Of a stretch of DNA of 64,000 nt, positions 1 to 8,984 are shown piece by piece. The position numbers and the translations under genes were made by a program. The stretch comes from Cohnella algarum (GTDB taxonomy: Bacteria > Bacillota > Bacilli > Paenibacillales > Paenibacillaceae). The notes below the pieces were generated by a model. That model was not told the origin of the DNA. It saw nothing but the letters and a program-made list of their open reading frames with translations, and made no database searches. The stretch lies in contig NZ_JAFHKM010000002.1 of the NCBI RefSeq assembly GCF_016937515.1, positions 3,281,001 through 3,345,000 on the forward strand, in the 5' to 3' direction. How positions within the stretch are numbered: the first letter of the stretch is position 1; every line of letters begins with the position of its first letter.

Positions 1-33
1 TAAAAGCCTGGGAGACTCTATTTCCCGGGCTTT
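1..33 (+). promoter_or_regulatory. 3' end of guanidine-I (ykkC) riboswitch with intrinsic terminator
   Basis: The window opens in TAAAAGCCTGGGAGA, which matches the conserved 3' segment of the guanidine-I aptamer as I know it (AUAAAAGCCCGGGAGA). That segment (3-13) pairs with TCCCGGGCTTT (23-33) through 11 pairs including one G-U, around a 9-nt loop. This is the usual expression platform: guanidine binding holds the 5' arm in the aptamer and prevents the terminator from forming. The rest of the aptamer lies upstream of the window. The downstream genes are a guanidine/urea degradation set, which fits this class. A plain terminator of an upstream gene is the alternative. Confidence 0.8.
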
Positions 34-56
34 CATTATTCAAGGGGGTTAGGCGA

Positions 57-782
57 ATGAGTTCGATCGTATGGAGTTTGGAGCTTGCGCCCGGGGCGAA
101 ATGGTCCGGCGCGATCGCCCGCGGGCGTCTTGTCCGCTTTACCGCGCTTGAGGCGGGCGCGAACGTGTCGATGCTGCTTTACAACGCCGACGACAAGACG
201 GAGCGGTACAACATGCCGGATACGTTGAAGGCGCAATATACGTCCCATTTGACGAAAGGACACGTGCTGATGTCGGACAACGGCCGCGTGCTCGCCAGCA
301 TCGTGGAGGACGGTCTCGGCTGGCACGATACGATCGGCGGCTGCACGACGCGGGAAGCGACTGCGGCCAAGTACGGGACCACCTCGTTTCAGCGGGAGCG
401 GAACGACTGGCTGCGCAACGGGCGCGACAATCTGGCCGGGGAGCTCGTGCGATGCGGGCTTGGCATGCGCGATTTGGGCCCGGTCGTCAATCTTTTCTCC
501 AAAGTGTACTGCGACGAGGACGGAAACACAATTTTCGTGCCGGGCCATTGTCCGGCGGGGGCATCCGTGACGCTGCGGCTGGAAATGAACGCGCTGCTCG
601 TACTGTCGAATACGCCGCATCCGCTCGATCCGGCGACGGCATATCCGTCGTCTCCCGTGGCGATCGAGGTGCTGCCGGCGGACCCCGTCGATCCCGCGAC
701 CGACCCGTGCGTCCTTCGCCGTCCGGAGAACAGGCGGGCTTTTGAAAACACCTGGAGCTATTTTGCGCTGCTCGGCCAATAA
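57..782 (+). CDS. Urea/guanidine carboxylase-associated DUF1989 protein (UAAP1-type; carboxyguanidine deiminase subunit)
   Basis: The 241-residue protein carries DUF1989 hallmarks: WHDTIGGCT at about residue 92 and SNTPHPLDP near residue 182. The DUF1989 pair found beside these carboxylases has been reported as the two subunits of carboxyguanidine deiminase (CgdAB), which turns carboxyguanidine into allophanate plus ammonia in the cytosol. Compared with the next gene, the HNCRDTF segment is replaced here by RNGRDNL, so this subunit may lack part of the active site; that is inference. AGGGGG at 43-48 serves the ATG. It is the first gene after the riboswitch and 37 nt before its partner. Confidence 0.82.
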   Translation: MSSIVWSLELAPGAKWSGAIARGRLVRFTALEAGANVSMLLYNADDKTERYNMPDTLKAQYTSHLTKGHVLMSDNGRVLASIVEDGLGWHDTIGGCTTREATAAKYGTTSFQRERNDWLRNGRDNLAGELVRCGLGMRDLGPVVNLFSKVYCDEDGNTIFVPGHCPAGASVTLRLEMNALLVLSNTPHPLDPATAYPSSPVAIEVLPADPVDPATDPCVLRRPENRRAFENTWSYFALLGQ

Positions 783-819
783 CGAAATCACGATTCGATA
801 AGACAAGGGGGAAGCGCCG

Positions 820-1470
820 ATGACGGTTTTTATCCATAAGGAAAGCGAACGAAGGCCGGACGAAGCATTGTACGACCACATCATTCCGGCGGGGGAAGGC
901 TGGATGCGGGATTTGCGGCCCGGGCAGGTGCTGCGGATCGTCGATCTGGAGGGCAACCAGGCGGCGGACACGCTGTTTTACGATGCCGAAAATCCCGAGG
1001 ATCACTACAGTGCCGTGCAAACGATCGCCGGCCAGCAAAACATTTACTTGACCACGGGTTCGGTGCTCCGCGCGGAATCCGGCAAGCCGCTGCTCACGAT
1101 CGTGGCCGACACGTGCGGGCGGCACGACACGCTTGGCGGCGCTTGCTCCGCGCAGAGCAACACGGTGCGTTACGCGCACGAAACGCTGCCCATGCACAAC
1201 TGCCGGGACACGTTCATGCTCCAGCTCGCAAAGCGCGGCGACGGCTACACGAAGCGGGACCTGGCGCCCAATATCAACTTTTTCATGAACGTTCCGGTGA
1301 CGCCGGAGGGCGGGCTGACGTTTGCGGACGGCGTGTCTGCGCCGGGACGCTACGTCGAAATGCGGGCGGAAACGTCCGTGACCGCGCTGATCAGCAATTG
1401 TCCGCAGCTCAACAATCCGTGCAACGCCTACAATCCGACGCCGGTGCGCGTGCTGATCTGGGAGTCGTAA
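820..1470 (+). CDS. Urea/guanidine carboxylase-associated DUF1989 protein (UAAP2-type; carboxyguanidine deiminase subunit)
   Basis: This 216-residue protein is a paralogue of the preceding one. It has [11 protein letters not shown] at about residues 104-114, MHNCRDTF near 126-133 and NINFFMNV. The His/Cys/Asp-rich motifs look like metal or catalytic positions and are more complete here than in the upstream gene. By family knowledge the pair forms a heteromeric carboxyguanidine deiminase acting between carboxylase and allophanate hydrolase. AAGGGGG lies 8-9 nt before the ATG, and the carboxylase begins 34 nt after the stop. The deiminase assignment rests on context and on published work on homologues. 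Confidence 0.82.
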   Translation: MTVFIHKESERRPDEALYDHIIPAGEGWMRDLRPGQVLRIVDLEGNQAADTLFYDAENPEDHYSAVQTIAGQQNIYLTTGSVLRAESGKPLLTIVADTCGRHDTLGGACSAQSNTVRYAHETLPMHNCRDTFMLQLAKRGDGYTKRDLAPNINFFMNVPVTPEGGLTFADGVSAPGRYVEMRAETSVTALISNCPQLNNPCNAYNPTPVRVLIWES

Positions 1471-1504
1471 GAGAAAAAAGGTTTTCAGCGGGGAGGATCG
1501 CAAC

Positions 1505-4500
1505 ATGTTCAGCAAAGTGTTGATTGCCAACCGGGGAGCGATCGCCGTTCGGATCGCGCGCACGCTGCGCCGGATGGGCATCCGCTCGGTGGCGGTATAT
1601 ACGAAGGCCGACCAGGACAGCTTGCATGTCGATCAAGCGGACGAAGCGGTGCTGATCGGCGAAGGGCCGGCAAAAGACAGCTACTTGAACGCCGACGCGA
1701 TTTTGCGGGCGGCGCGCGAAACGGGAGCGGAGGCGATTCATCCGGGATACGGGTTCCTGAGCGAAAATGCCGGGTTTGCAAGACGCTGCCGGGAGAGCGG
1801 CATCGTTTTCATCGGTCCGGAGCCGGAGCAGATGGAGCGATTCGGCCTGAAGCATGAAGCGCGGGCGATCGCCGAGCGGGCGGGCGTGCCGCTGCTGCCG
1901 GGAACGGAGCTGATCGGGCGGATCGAGGACGCGGTTTTGGCGGCGGATCGGATCGGATATCCGGTCATGCTGAAAAGCACGGCCGGCGGCGGCGGCATCG
2001 GCATGCGGGCGTGCGGCGGCGAAGCCGAGCTTCGCGCGGCGTTTGACGCCGTAGGCCGGCTGGCCGAGGCGAGCTTCGGAGACGGCGGCGTGTTTCTCGA
2101 AAAATACGTTGCCAAAGCGCGCCATGTCGAGGTGCAAATTTTCGGCAACCGGTTCGGGGAAGTCGTGGCGCTCGGCGAGCGGGATTGCTCGATCCAGCGG
2201 CGCAACCAGAAGGTGATCGAGGAGACGCCGGCGCCGAACCTTCCTTCCGCGGTGCGCGCCGAGCTGCATGCCGCCGCCGTGCGCCTGGCCGCCGAGGCCG
2301 GATACCGCAGCGCGGGGACGGTGGAGTTTTTGTACGATCCGCAGACGCACGGCTTTTATTTTCTGGAGGTTAACACGAGATTGCAGGTCGAGCACGGCGT
2401 CACCGAAGAGGTGTTCGGCATCGATCTCGTGGAATGGATGGTTCGCGAGGCAGCCGACGAATGGAAGGAGCTCGGCGAAAGGGTTCCCGAGCCGAAGGGC
2501 CACAGCATCCAGGCGCGCATCTATGCGGAGGATTGCCTGCAGGGCTTCCGTCCGAGCGCGGGGCAGCTCGACCGGGCGGTGCTTCCGGACGGCGTCCGGG
2601 TCGAATCGTGGGTGCGCGACGGGATGACCGTCACGACGCTGTACGATCCGATGCTGGCCAAGGTGATCGCGCGCGCCGATACGAGGGAGGAAGCGATCGG
2701 CAAGCTGGTGCGGGCGCTTGAGGAGACCCGGTTCTACGGCATTACGACTAATTTGCAGTACGTTCGGTCGCTGCTGCAGGAAGAAGATTGCGCGAGCGGC
2801 CTTGTCCACACGCGGATGCTCGACGGCTTCCAGCCGGCGGAGCGGGCGATCGAGGTGCTGGACGGCGGGCTGCAGACGACCGTGCAGGACTGGCCGGGCC
2901 GCGCCGGATACTGGAACGTCGGCGTTCCGCCTTGCGGCCCGATGGACCCGCTGTCGCACCGCATCGGCAACCGGCTGCTCGGCAACGCCGAGGACGCGCC
3001 GGGCCTGGAGCTGACGCTGCGGGGAGGCGCGTACCGCTTTCGCGGCGACATGCGGTTTTGCCTGACCGGCGCCGACATGAAGGCGGAGCTGGACGGCGAG
3101 CCGGTCGCGCCGTATCGGCCGACGCTCGCGAAGCGGGGACAGACGCTGCGGCTGGCCGAAGCGGAAGCGGGCATGCGCGCCTATCTGCTCGTGCAGGGCG
3201 GATTCGACGTGCCGCGCGTGCTCGGCAGCGCCTCGACGTTTACGCTCGGCGGCTTCGGCGGCCACGGCGGGCGAGCGTTGCGCGCCGGCGACGTTATCGG
3301 CGTCCGCGGCGGAGAAAGCGCGCTGCCGGGGGCGGCGCCGGACAGGGAGTCGGCCTCGGCGTGGGCGACGGAAGCGGGCCGGACATCGGCGGCGGGAACG
3401 GCCCGGACGCCGATTGCGTCTGCGGCTGCGGAGGCGAATCCGGCAACGGCCGCGACGGCGGCCGCGGTATCGGCTCCGGACGCAGCTGCGGTCCCGGAAC
3501 CGGACATGGAGCTGGATCCGGCGTACCGGCCGGCTATCTCCCGTTCGTGGACGATCGGGGCGATCCCCGGCCCGCATTGCACGGAGGAGTTTTTGCGGCC
3601 GGAGTATTTGCAAAGCTTGACGGAAACGGAATGGGAGGTGCATTTCAATTCCTCCCGCACCGGCGTCAGGCTGATCGGACCGGCGCCATCCTGGGCCCGG
3701 GAGGACGGCGGCGACGCCGGGCTGCATCCGTCGAACATTCACGATAACGCCTACGCGGTCGGGGCCCTGGATTTGACCGGCGACATGCCGATTTTGCTCG
3801 GACCGGACGGGCCGAGCCTGGGCGGCTTCGTCTGTCCGGTCACGGTGCCGTCGGCCGAGCTGTGGAAGCTGGGGCAGCTTCACCCCGGCGACAGAATCCT
3901 GTTTCGGCTCGTCACGCTGGAGGAGGCCGACCTGCTGCGCGCGGCGCAGGAGCGAATGCTGGAGGCGATCGGAGCCGATGCCGGGGGCGGGGCGTCCGTG
4001 CCGGCAGGCGCCGCGTTCGGCGGCTCGAAGAGGCTGCCGGCAGTGTCGGTGGCCCCGGTCCGGAGAGGGCCGGCCGCTTCGGACGTGACGGAATCCCCCG
4101 CCGCGCAGCGCGAGTGGCAGACCGATTATCCGGTGCTCGCCCGGGAACGGGAAGGCCGCCGGTTTCCGATAACGGTCCGCATCAGCGGAGACCGGAACCT
4201 GCTCGTCGAATACGGCCCGATGGAGCTCGACTTGCGGCTTCGCTTTCAGGTTCATGCGTTGATGGAAGCCGTGCGGTCGGCGGCCGATTTTCCCGTCCGC
4301 GATCTGACGCCGGGCATCCGTTCGCTGCAAATCCAGCTCGATCCGGAATGCATTTCGCTGCGGGAAGCGTGCGAGCGCGTCATGGAGCTCGACCGCGCGC
4401 TGCCGCCGCTCGAATCGTTGAAGGTGCCTTCCCGCATCGTCCGGCTGCCGCTGTCGTGGGACGATCCTTCGACCCGGCTTGCCATCGAGCGGTACCAGCA

Positions 4501-5383
4501 AAACGTCCGCCCGGACGCCCCGTGGTGCCCGAGCAATCTGGAGTTCATCCGCCGCATCAACGGGCTCGAATCGATCGACGAGGTGCAGCGGATCGTTTTT
4601 GACGCGAATTATCTTGTACTCGGTCTTGGCGACGTTTATCTGGGAGCTCCCGTCGCGACGCCGGTCGATCCCCGGCACCGGCTGGTGACGACCAAATACA
4701 ATCCGGCCCGCACGTGGACGCCGGAAAACGCGGTCGGCATCGGCGGAGCCTACCTTTGCGTATACGGCATGGAAGGGCCCGGGGGCTACCAGTTCGTCGG
4801 GCGCACGGTGCAAATGTGGAACCGGCTGCGCTCCACCGGCAGCTTTCCGGAAGGAAAGCCGTGGCTGCTGCGGTTTTTCGATCAGATTCGTTTTTATCCG
4901 GTCGCGGCGGACGAATTGCTTCGTCTGCGCGAAGATTTTCTGCGCGGCCGGTTCGAGGTCGAGGTCGAGGAGACGACTTTCGATCTCGGCGAGTATTTGC
5001 GGTTCCTCGACTCGATCGAGGCGTCCGCCCGCGAGTTCCGCAGCCGGCAGCAGGCGGCGTTTCAGGCGGAGCGGGAAGACTGGAAGCGGCGCGGGCTCGC
5101 CGAATACGCGAGCGAGCAGGATGGCGGCAAGCCGCTGAACGAGGAGGAGCTGCCCGCCGGAGTTGCCGCCGTGCGCAGTCCGCTCCCGGGCAGCGTCTGG
5201 AAGGTGAACGTGGAGCCGGGAGGGCTCGTGGGCAAAGGCGACAAGATCGCCGTCGTCGAGAGCATGAAGATGGAGTTCGAGATCGAAGCGCCCGAAGCCG
5301 GCCGGGTATCGTCGGTCCATGTCGCCCCCGGCGACGGCGTGCAGGCGGGGCAGCTCATGATCGGCATCGCGCCGGCGAAATAA
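1505..5383 (+). CDS. Biotin-dependent urea/guanidine carboxylase
   Basis: A 1292-residue single-chain biotin carboxylase. Residues about 1-450 form the biotin carboxylase domain (GGGGIGMRA ATP loop, EVNTRLQVEH). Residues about 448-800 form the KipA/AHS2-like half of the carboxyltransferase and about 887-1100 the KipI/AHS1-like half. The C-terminus is a biotinyl domain with ESMKME, the biotinylated residue being Lys1255. It carboxylates urea or guanidine using ATP and bicarbonate. The riboswitch and DUF1989 partners favour guanidine as substrate. The protein is longer than the usual roughly 1200 residues because of Ala/Pro/Gly-rich insertions near residues 602-672 and 824-868. The start follows GGGGAGGATCGCAAC. 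Confidence 0.9.
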   Translation: MFSKVLIANRGAIAVRIARTLRRMGIRSVAVYTKADQDSLHVDQADEAVLIGEGPAKDSYLNADAILRAARETGAEAIHPGYGFLSENAGFARRCRESGIVFIGPEPEQMERFGLKHEARAIAERAGVPLLPGTELIGRIEDAVLAADRIGYPVMLKSTAGGGGIGMRACGGEAELRAAFDAVGRLAEASFGDGGVFLEKYVAKARHVEVQIFGNRFGEVVALGERDCSIQRRNQKVIEETPAPNLPSAVRAELHAAAVRLAAEAGYRSAGTVEFLYDPQTHGFYFLEVNTRLQVEHGVTEEVFGIDLVEWMVREAADEWKELGERVPEPKGHSIQARIYAEDCLQGFRPSAGQLDRAVLPDGVRVESWVRDGMTVTTLYDPMLAKVIARADTREEAIGKLVRALEETRFYGITTNLQYVRSLLQEEDCASGLVHTRMLDGFQPAERAIEVLDGGLQTTVQDWPGRAGYWNVGVPPCGPMDPLSHRIGNRLLGNAEDAPGLELTLRGGAYRFRGDMRFCLTGADMKAELDGEPVAPYRPTLAKRGQTLRLAEAEAGMRAYLLVQGGFDVPRVLGSASTFTLGGFGGHGGRALRAGDVIGVRGGESALPGAAPDRESASAWATEAGRTSAAGTARTPIASAAAEANPATAATAAAVSAPDAAAVPEPDMELDPAYRPAISRSWTIGAIPGPHCTEEFLRPEYLQSLTETEWEVHFNSSRTGVRLIGPAPSWAREDGGDAGLHPSNIHDNAYAVGALDLTGDMPILLGPDGPSLGGFVCPVTVPSAELWKLGQLHPGDRILFRLVTLEEADLLRAAQERMLEAIGADAGGGASVPAGAAFGGSKRLPAVSVAPVRRGPAASDVTESPAAQREWQTDYPVLAREREGRRFPITVRISGDRNLLVEYGPMELDLRLRFQVHALMEAVRSAADFPVRDLTPGIRSLQIQLDPECISLREACERVMELDRALPPLESLKVPSRIVRLPLSWDDPSTRLAIERYQQNVRPDAPWCPSNLEFIRRINGLESIDEVQRIVFDANYLVLGLGDVYLGAPVATPVDPRHRLVTTKYNPARTWTPENAVGIGGAYLCVYGMEGPGGYQFVGRTVQMWNRLRSTGSFPEGKPWLLRFFDQIRFYPVAADELLRLREDFLRGRFEVEVEETTFDLGEYLRFLDSIEASAREFRSRQQAAFQAEREDWKRRGLAEYASEQDGGKPLNEEELPAGVAAVRSPLPGSVWKVNVEPGGLVGKGDKIAVVESMKMEFEIEAPEAGRVSSVHVAPGDGVQAGQLMIGIAPAK

Positions 5384-5399
5384 GGAGGGGAAATTAAGA

Positions 5400-7151
5400 A
5401 TGGCGATGGAGAGTTCGATCCCGCGCCGCTTGACGGCGGCGTGGCTGAAAGCGATGTACAGGGACGGGAAGCTCTCGCCGGAAACCGTCGTGCGCGAGCT
5501 GGTCCGCCGCTCGCGGGAGGACGGCGGCAATCCGGTCTGGATCACGCCGCCCTCGCTGGAGCTGGCGCAGCCTTATCTGGACCGGCTCGGTACGCTCGAC
5601 AAGACGAAGGCTCCGCTGTGGGGCATTCCGTTCGCGATCAAGGACAACATCGACTGGGCGGGCGTCCCGACGACGGCGGCTTGCCCGGCGTTCGCGTATA
5701 CGCCCGAGGAGCATGCCGCCGTCGTGGAGCGGTTGATCGAAGCGGGCGCGATTCCGCTCGGCAAAACGAATCTGGACCAGTTCGCGACGGGACTCGTCGG
5801 AACGAGAAGCCCTTACGGCGAGACGAAGAACGCCTTTAAGGAGGAACTGATCAGCGGCGGCTCGAGCAGCGGCTCCGCCGTCGCCGTCGCGCTGGGCCAC
5901 GCGGCTTTCTCGCTCGGCACGGATACGGCCGGCTCGGGTCGGGTGCCGGCCGCCCTGCACGGCCTTGTCGGCTACAAGCCGAGCATCGGCGCCTGGCCGA
6001 CGAAGGGCGTCGTTCCGGCGTGCGCGAGCCTCGACTGCGTGACCGTGTTCGCGCACACGCTGGACGACGCGCTGACGGTCGATGCCGTCGTCCGCGGCGT
6101 TCGCGCGGACGATCCGTGGTCGCGCGACATTCCGGCGCCGCGGCCGCAGCTTCCTTCAAAGGTGATTCTGCCGAAGGAGAAGCCGGTTTTCTTCGGCCCT
6201 TACGCCGAAGCGTACGAACAGGCCTGGCAGCGGGCCGAGCAGCGGCTGGGACGCCTGGGGATCGCGATCGAACGGATGGATACCGGTCTGTTCGAAGAAG
6301 CCGCGAAAGTGCTATACGACGGCCCGTGGGTTGCCGAAAGGTGGGCGGCATTGGGCGATTTCGTCGAATCGCGCCCGTCGGAGGTGTTTCCCGTGACCGA
6401 GCGCATTTTGCGTTCGGGATCGGCCGGCTCGCGGGACGCCGCCGACGTGTTCAAGGCGGTTCACAGGCTGCAAACGCTCAAGCTCGAGGCCAAAAAAATG
6501 CTGAACGGGGCGGTTCTCGCCATGCCGACGGCCGGCGGCACGTATACGCGCGACCAGGTGCGGGAGAAACCGATCGAAACGAACAGCGACATGGGCAAAT
6601 ATACGAACCACTGCAATTTGCTCGATTTGTGCGCGGTCGCCGTTCCCGCCGGGGAGGCGGCGCCGGACGTGCCGTTCGGCATAACGCTGTTCGGCTTGGC
6701 CGACCAGGAGGGGTTCGTCTGCGGCGCGGCAAAGCGGTTCGTCGCGGGCAGCGCGATGCAGCCGCCCGAAGGGACGACGCTCGTCGCCGTTTGCGGGCTG
6801 CATATGCGCGGCTACCCGCTGGAAAGCCAGATGATCGCCAGCGGCGCCTCCTTCGCGGAAGAAGCAAAAACCGCGCCTAAATACCGGCTGGTCAAGCTCC
6901 CGACCGATCCCGCCAAGCCCGGCCTGGTCAAGCTGTCGTCGGGAGGCGTTTCCGTTCGGCTGGAGCTGTGGGAAATGCCGCTCGCCGGCTTCGGGGAGTT
7001 CGCCGCTTCGATTCCGGCGCCGCTCGGCATCGGCAAAATCGAGCTGGAGGACGGGCGCGCCGTCCCCGGCTTTCTCTGCGAGGCCTATGCCGCCGAAGAC
7101 GCCGAAGATATCAGCGCGCTGGGCGGCTGGCACGCATGGACAAATTCGTGA
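5400..7151 (+). CDS. atzF: Allophanate hydrolase
   Basis: This 583-residue amidase-signature enzyme splits allophanate into ammonia and CO2, the last step of the pathway. The Ser-cisSer-Lys triad is readable: Lys81 in AIKDN, cis-Ser155 in GGSSSGSA and nucleophile Ser179 in TDTAGSG, with family-typical spacing. Residues about 460-583 match the small C-terminal domain of AtzF-type enzymes (GKIELEDGRAVPGFLCE). AAGGAGGGG precedes the ATG, and the gene starts 16 nt after the carboxylase stop, so it is co-transcribed with it. A start at the second ATG (5406) would remove only two residues. The symbol is used for the family; the Bacillota ortholog may carry another name. Confidence 0.92.
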   Translation: MAMESSIPRRLTAAWLKAMYRDGKLSPETVVRELVRRSREDGGNPVWITPPSLELAQPYLDRLGTLDKTKAPLWGIPFAIKDNIDWAGVPTTAACPAFAYTPEEHAAVVERLIEAGAIPLGKTNLDQFATGLVGTRSPYGETKNAFKEELISGGSSSGSAVAVALGHAAFSLGTDTAGSGRVPAALHGLVGYKPSIGAWPTKGVVPACASLDCVTVFAHTLDDALTVDAVVRGVRADDPWSRDIPAPRPQLPSKVILPKEKPVFFGPYAEAYEQAWQRAEQRLGRLGIAIERMDTGLFEEAAKVLYDGPWVAERWAALGDFVESRPSEVFPVTERILRSGSAGSRDAADVFKAVHRLQTLKLEAKKMLNGAVLAMPTAGGTYTRDQVREKPIETNSDMGKYTNHCNLLDLCAVAVPAGEAAPDVPFGITLFGLADQEGFVCGAAKRFVAGSAMQPPEGTTLVAVCGLHMRGYPLESQMIASGASFAEEAKTAPKYRLVKLPTDPAKPGLVKLSSGGVSVRLELWEMPLAGFGEFAASIPAPLGIGKIELEDGRAVPGFLCEAYAAEDAEDISALGGWHAWTNS

Positions 7152-7222
7152 CGAATCGCCTGAATGCGCATCGAGACCGGGAATTCGCGATCTTCCCGCC
7201 GGATCGATCCTCATGCCGCGCG

Positions 7223-7257
7223 CCGTCAGGGCTAAACCCCTGGCGGTTTTTCTTTTT
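7223..7257 (+). terminator. Intrinsic terminator of the guanidine operon
   Basis: CCGTCAGGG (7223-7231) pairs with CCCTGGCGG (7238-7246) with one G-U pair and a 6-nt loop, followed by a T-rich tract TTTTTCTTTTT. It lies 72 nt after the allophanate hydrolase stop and closes the operon that starts before the window. Confidence 0.85.
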
Positions 7258-7434
7258 GAGCCTGTTTCATTACCTTGCTTAGGGAAGCTTCGAGGACGAC
7301 GGAGAGCGATATTACTTAGGGACGAGGGGGTGCTTATTACTTAATGAAATTAGGGACGATGGAGGAGGCACATATAACTTAGAAAAACTTCGGGGACGTC
7401 GGAAGGGGAGCGATGAAGCTGAGGGAAGCCTATG

Positions 7435-7635
7435 TTGGATTTTGTCTGATTTTGTCCAATCAAAAGAGCGGAAAACAGGGAAATCGTTGGCTAGAGTGGA
7501 TTTTTTCCAACGAGGAACTTCGAATTTAGGCGAAAACGCCAAAAAAGGCCTCTCCAGATTGGACAAAATCCAACGAGGCCGAAAAGTTTCGTGAAAAAGC
7601 CGGTCTTGATTGGATGAAATCCAACCGAGCCTCGC
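7435..7635. repeat. Spaced TTGGA...TCCAA inverted repeats
   Basis: Four imperfect copies of a small palindrome (TTGGAT/ATCCAA or TGGA/TCCA) followed in three cases by CGAGG or CGAGC. The TCCAA arms start at about 7455, 7506, 7569 and 7620, so spacings are about 51, 63 and 51. No coding signal is seen. From 7258 to 7434 there are only loose repeats of ACTTAGGGACGA-like words. The near-52 spacing resembles the arrays described elsewhere in this window, but these copies are more degenerate. Confidence 0.6.
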
Positions 7636-7636
7636 C

Positions 7637-7700
7637 AACCCAGCATCAACCCAGCATCAACCCAGCATAACCCAGCATAACCCAGCGCCAACCCAGCATA
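7637..7700. repeat. Short tandem repeat of AACCCAGCAT
   Basis: Six near-identical copies of a 10-11 bp unit, AACCCAGCAT with an optional C, run directly into the larger array that starts at about 7705. It is a simple microsatellite-like tract with no gene signal. The many near-identical copies suggest slippage-prone DNA. Confidence 0.85.
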
Positions 7701-7704
7701 AAAA

Positions 7705-7952
7705 TGGCCCATCTCCCTGCCCCCGCGCGCACGCCGCCAATCCAGTCGGGTCATGGCGACTCATCTCGACCCGCCAAACGCACCTGACGCACGAAGTCGA
7801 GTAAAAATGACCCATCTCCCTGCCCCCGCGCGCACGCCGCCGATCCAGTCGGGTCATGGCGACTCATCTCGACCCGCCAAACGCACCACGACGCACAAAG
7901 TTGAGTAAAAATGACCCATCTCCGTGCCTCCGCGCGCACGCCGCCGATCCAG
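7705..7952. repeat. 52-bp tandem array A (GGGTCATGG/GAGTAAAAATG units)
   Basis: Five units, plus a truncated sixth, can be anchored on CATCTC at 7710, 7762, 7813, 7865 and 7917, giving spacings of 52, 51, 52 and 52. Two alternating unit types start GGGTCATGGCGACTC and GAGTAAAAATGACCC; the first can fold by GGGTC/GACTC or GGGTC/GACCC pairing. The same words, slightly diverged, build arrays at 51681 and 56346, so the three form one family. The array ends about 27 bp before the permease promoter element. Confidence 0.9.
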
Positions 7953-7978
7953 TCGGGTCATGGAGGACGACGTAAACA

Positions 7979-8036
7979 AAAGATACCGGAAGTAAACAGG
8001 CGCCACTATCGGCGCATTCCCGCCCCGTCCTATACT
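7979..8036 (+). promoter_or_regulatory. Activator-type promoter of the permease operon (copy 1 of a shared element)
   Basis: AAAGATACCGGAAGTAA (7979-7995) is followed by a second conserved block, CCACTA..GGCG (about 8003-8014), then 16 nt and the -10-like TATACT (8031-8036). A nearly identical element with the same geometry lies at 13456-13512 before the solute-binding protein gene. No good -35 hexamer sits at the usual distance, which suggests activator dependence. The obvious candidate activator is the AraC-type response regulator encoded at 11652-13472; that link is inferred. Confidence 0.65.
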
Positions 8037-8058
8037 GGAAGCACGGAGGAGGGGGAAC

Positions 8059-8964
8059 ATGGCGCAAACTCGAAAACGCTTTCGCAGAAACGGGGCGCTC
8101 CATCTGATGCTCGTGCCCGGACTCGCGCTGATCGCGCTCTTCAGCTACTTGCCGATGCTGGGGGTCAGCATCGCTTTTCAGGATTTCAATCCGATCGTCG
8201 GCTTCGCGGACGCAAACTGGGTCGGCCTGGACAACTTCGAATATATGGTCGCGCTGCCGGACTTTATGCCCGCGGTCCGCAACACCGTCATCATCTCGGT
8301 CATGAAAATCGTCGCCGGCATCGTCGTGCCGGTCGTGGCGGCGCTCATGCTGAACGAAGTCCGGTCGATGCTGTTCAAGCGCTACGTTCAGACGGTCATT
8401 TATATGCCGCATTTTTTTTCCTGGGTCATTCTCGGCGGGATCGTCATCGATATTCTGTCGCCTAGCGAAGGGATCGTCAACGGCCTCATCAAAGCGTTCG
8501 GAGGCAACCCGGTGTCGTTTCTCTCCAGCAACGACTGGTTCCGGTACGTCCTCGTCGTTACGGATCAATGGAAGGAGTTCGGTTTCAATACGATCGTGTA
8601 TCTCGCCGCGCTCACCTCGGTCAATCCGAACCTGTACGAGGCAGCCGTCGTCGACGGAGCGAGCCGCTGGCGGCAGACGTGGCACATTACGCTGCCGGGC
8701 ATCCGGCCGGTCATCGTGCTCGTCGGCACGCTCAGTCTCGGCAACGTTCTGAACGGCGGCTTCGACCAGGTGTTCAACCTGTACAGCCCGAGCGTCTACG
8801 AGACCGGGGACATCCTCGATACGCTCGTGTACCGGATCGGGATCGTCCAGACGCAATACGCCGTCGCGGCCGCGGTCGGCCTCATCAAATCGGTCGTTTC
8901 GCTCGGCCTGATCGGCCTGGGCTATTGGCTCGCCTACCGGTTTGCCAAGTACCGCATCTTTTGA
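8059..8964 (+). CDS. ABC transporter permease, LplB/YtePs family (CUT1 sugar type)
   Basis: A 301-residue inner-membrane permease with about six hydrophobic segments. The first follows a short basic N-terminus (RKRFRRNG). The EAA loop that docks the ATPase is EAAVVDGASRW, starting at Glu194. LplB-type permeases import oligosaccharides in Bacillota, often from plant polysaccharides. GGAGGAGGGGG precedes the ATG. The partner permease follows 20 nt later but carries a frameshift. No ATPase gene is nearby; such transporters usually share an MsmX-type ATPase encoded elsewhere. Confidence 0.9.
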   Translation: MAQTRKRFRRNGALHLMLVPGLALIALFSYLPMLGVSIAFQDFNPIVGFADANWVGLDNFEYMVALPDFMPAVRNTVIISVMKIVAGIVVPVVAALMLNEVRSMLFKRYVQTVIYMPHFFSWVILGGIVIDILSPSEGIVNGLIKAFGGNPVSFLSSNDWFRYVLVVTDQWKEFGFNTIVYLAALTSVNPNLYEAAVVDGASRWRQTWHITLPGIRPVIVLVGTLSLGNVLNGGFDQVFNLYSPSVYETGDILDTLVYRIGIVQTQYAVAAAVGLIKSVVSLGLIGLGYWLAYRFAKYRIF

Positions 8965-8984
8965 CGAAAGGGGCGATCGCCGCC

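Noticed and set aside
1409..5545. Very long open frame on the minus strand (1378 codons) opposite the carboxylase
   Set aside because: It is antisense to a clear enzyme, rich in Arg/His/Pro as expected for the complement of GC-rich coding DNA, and has no domain or ribosome site.
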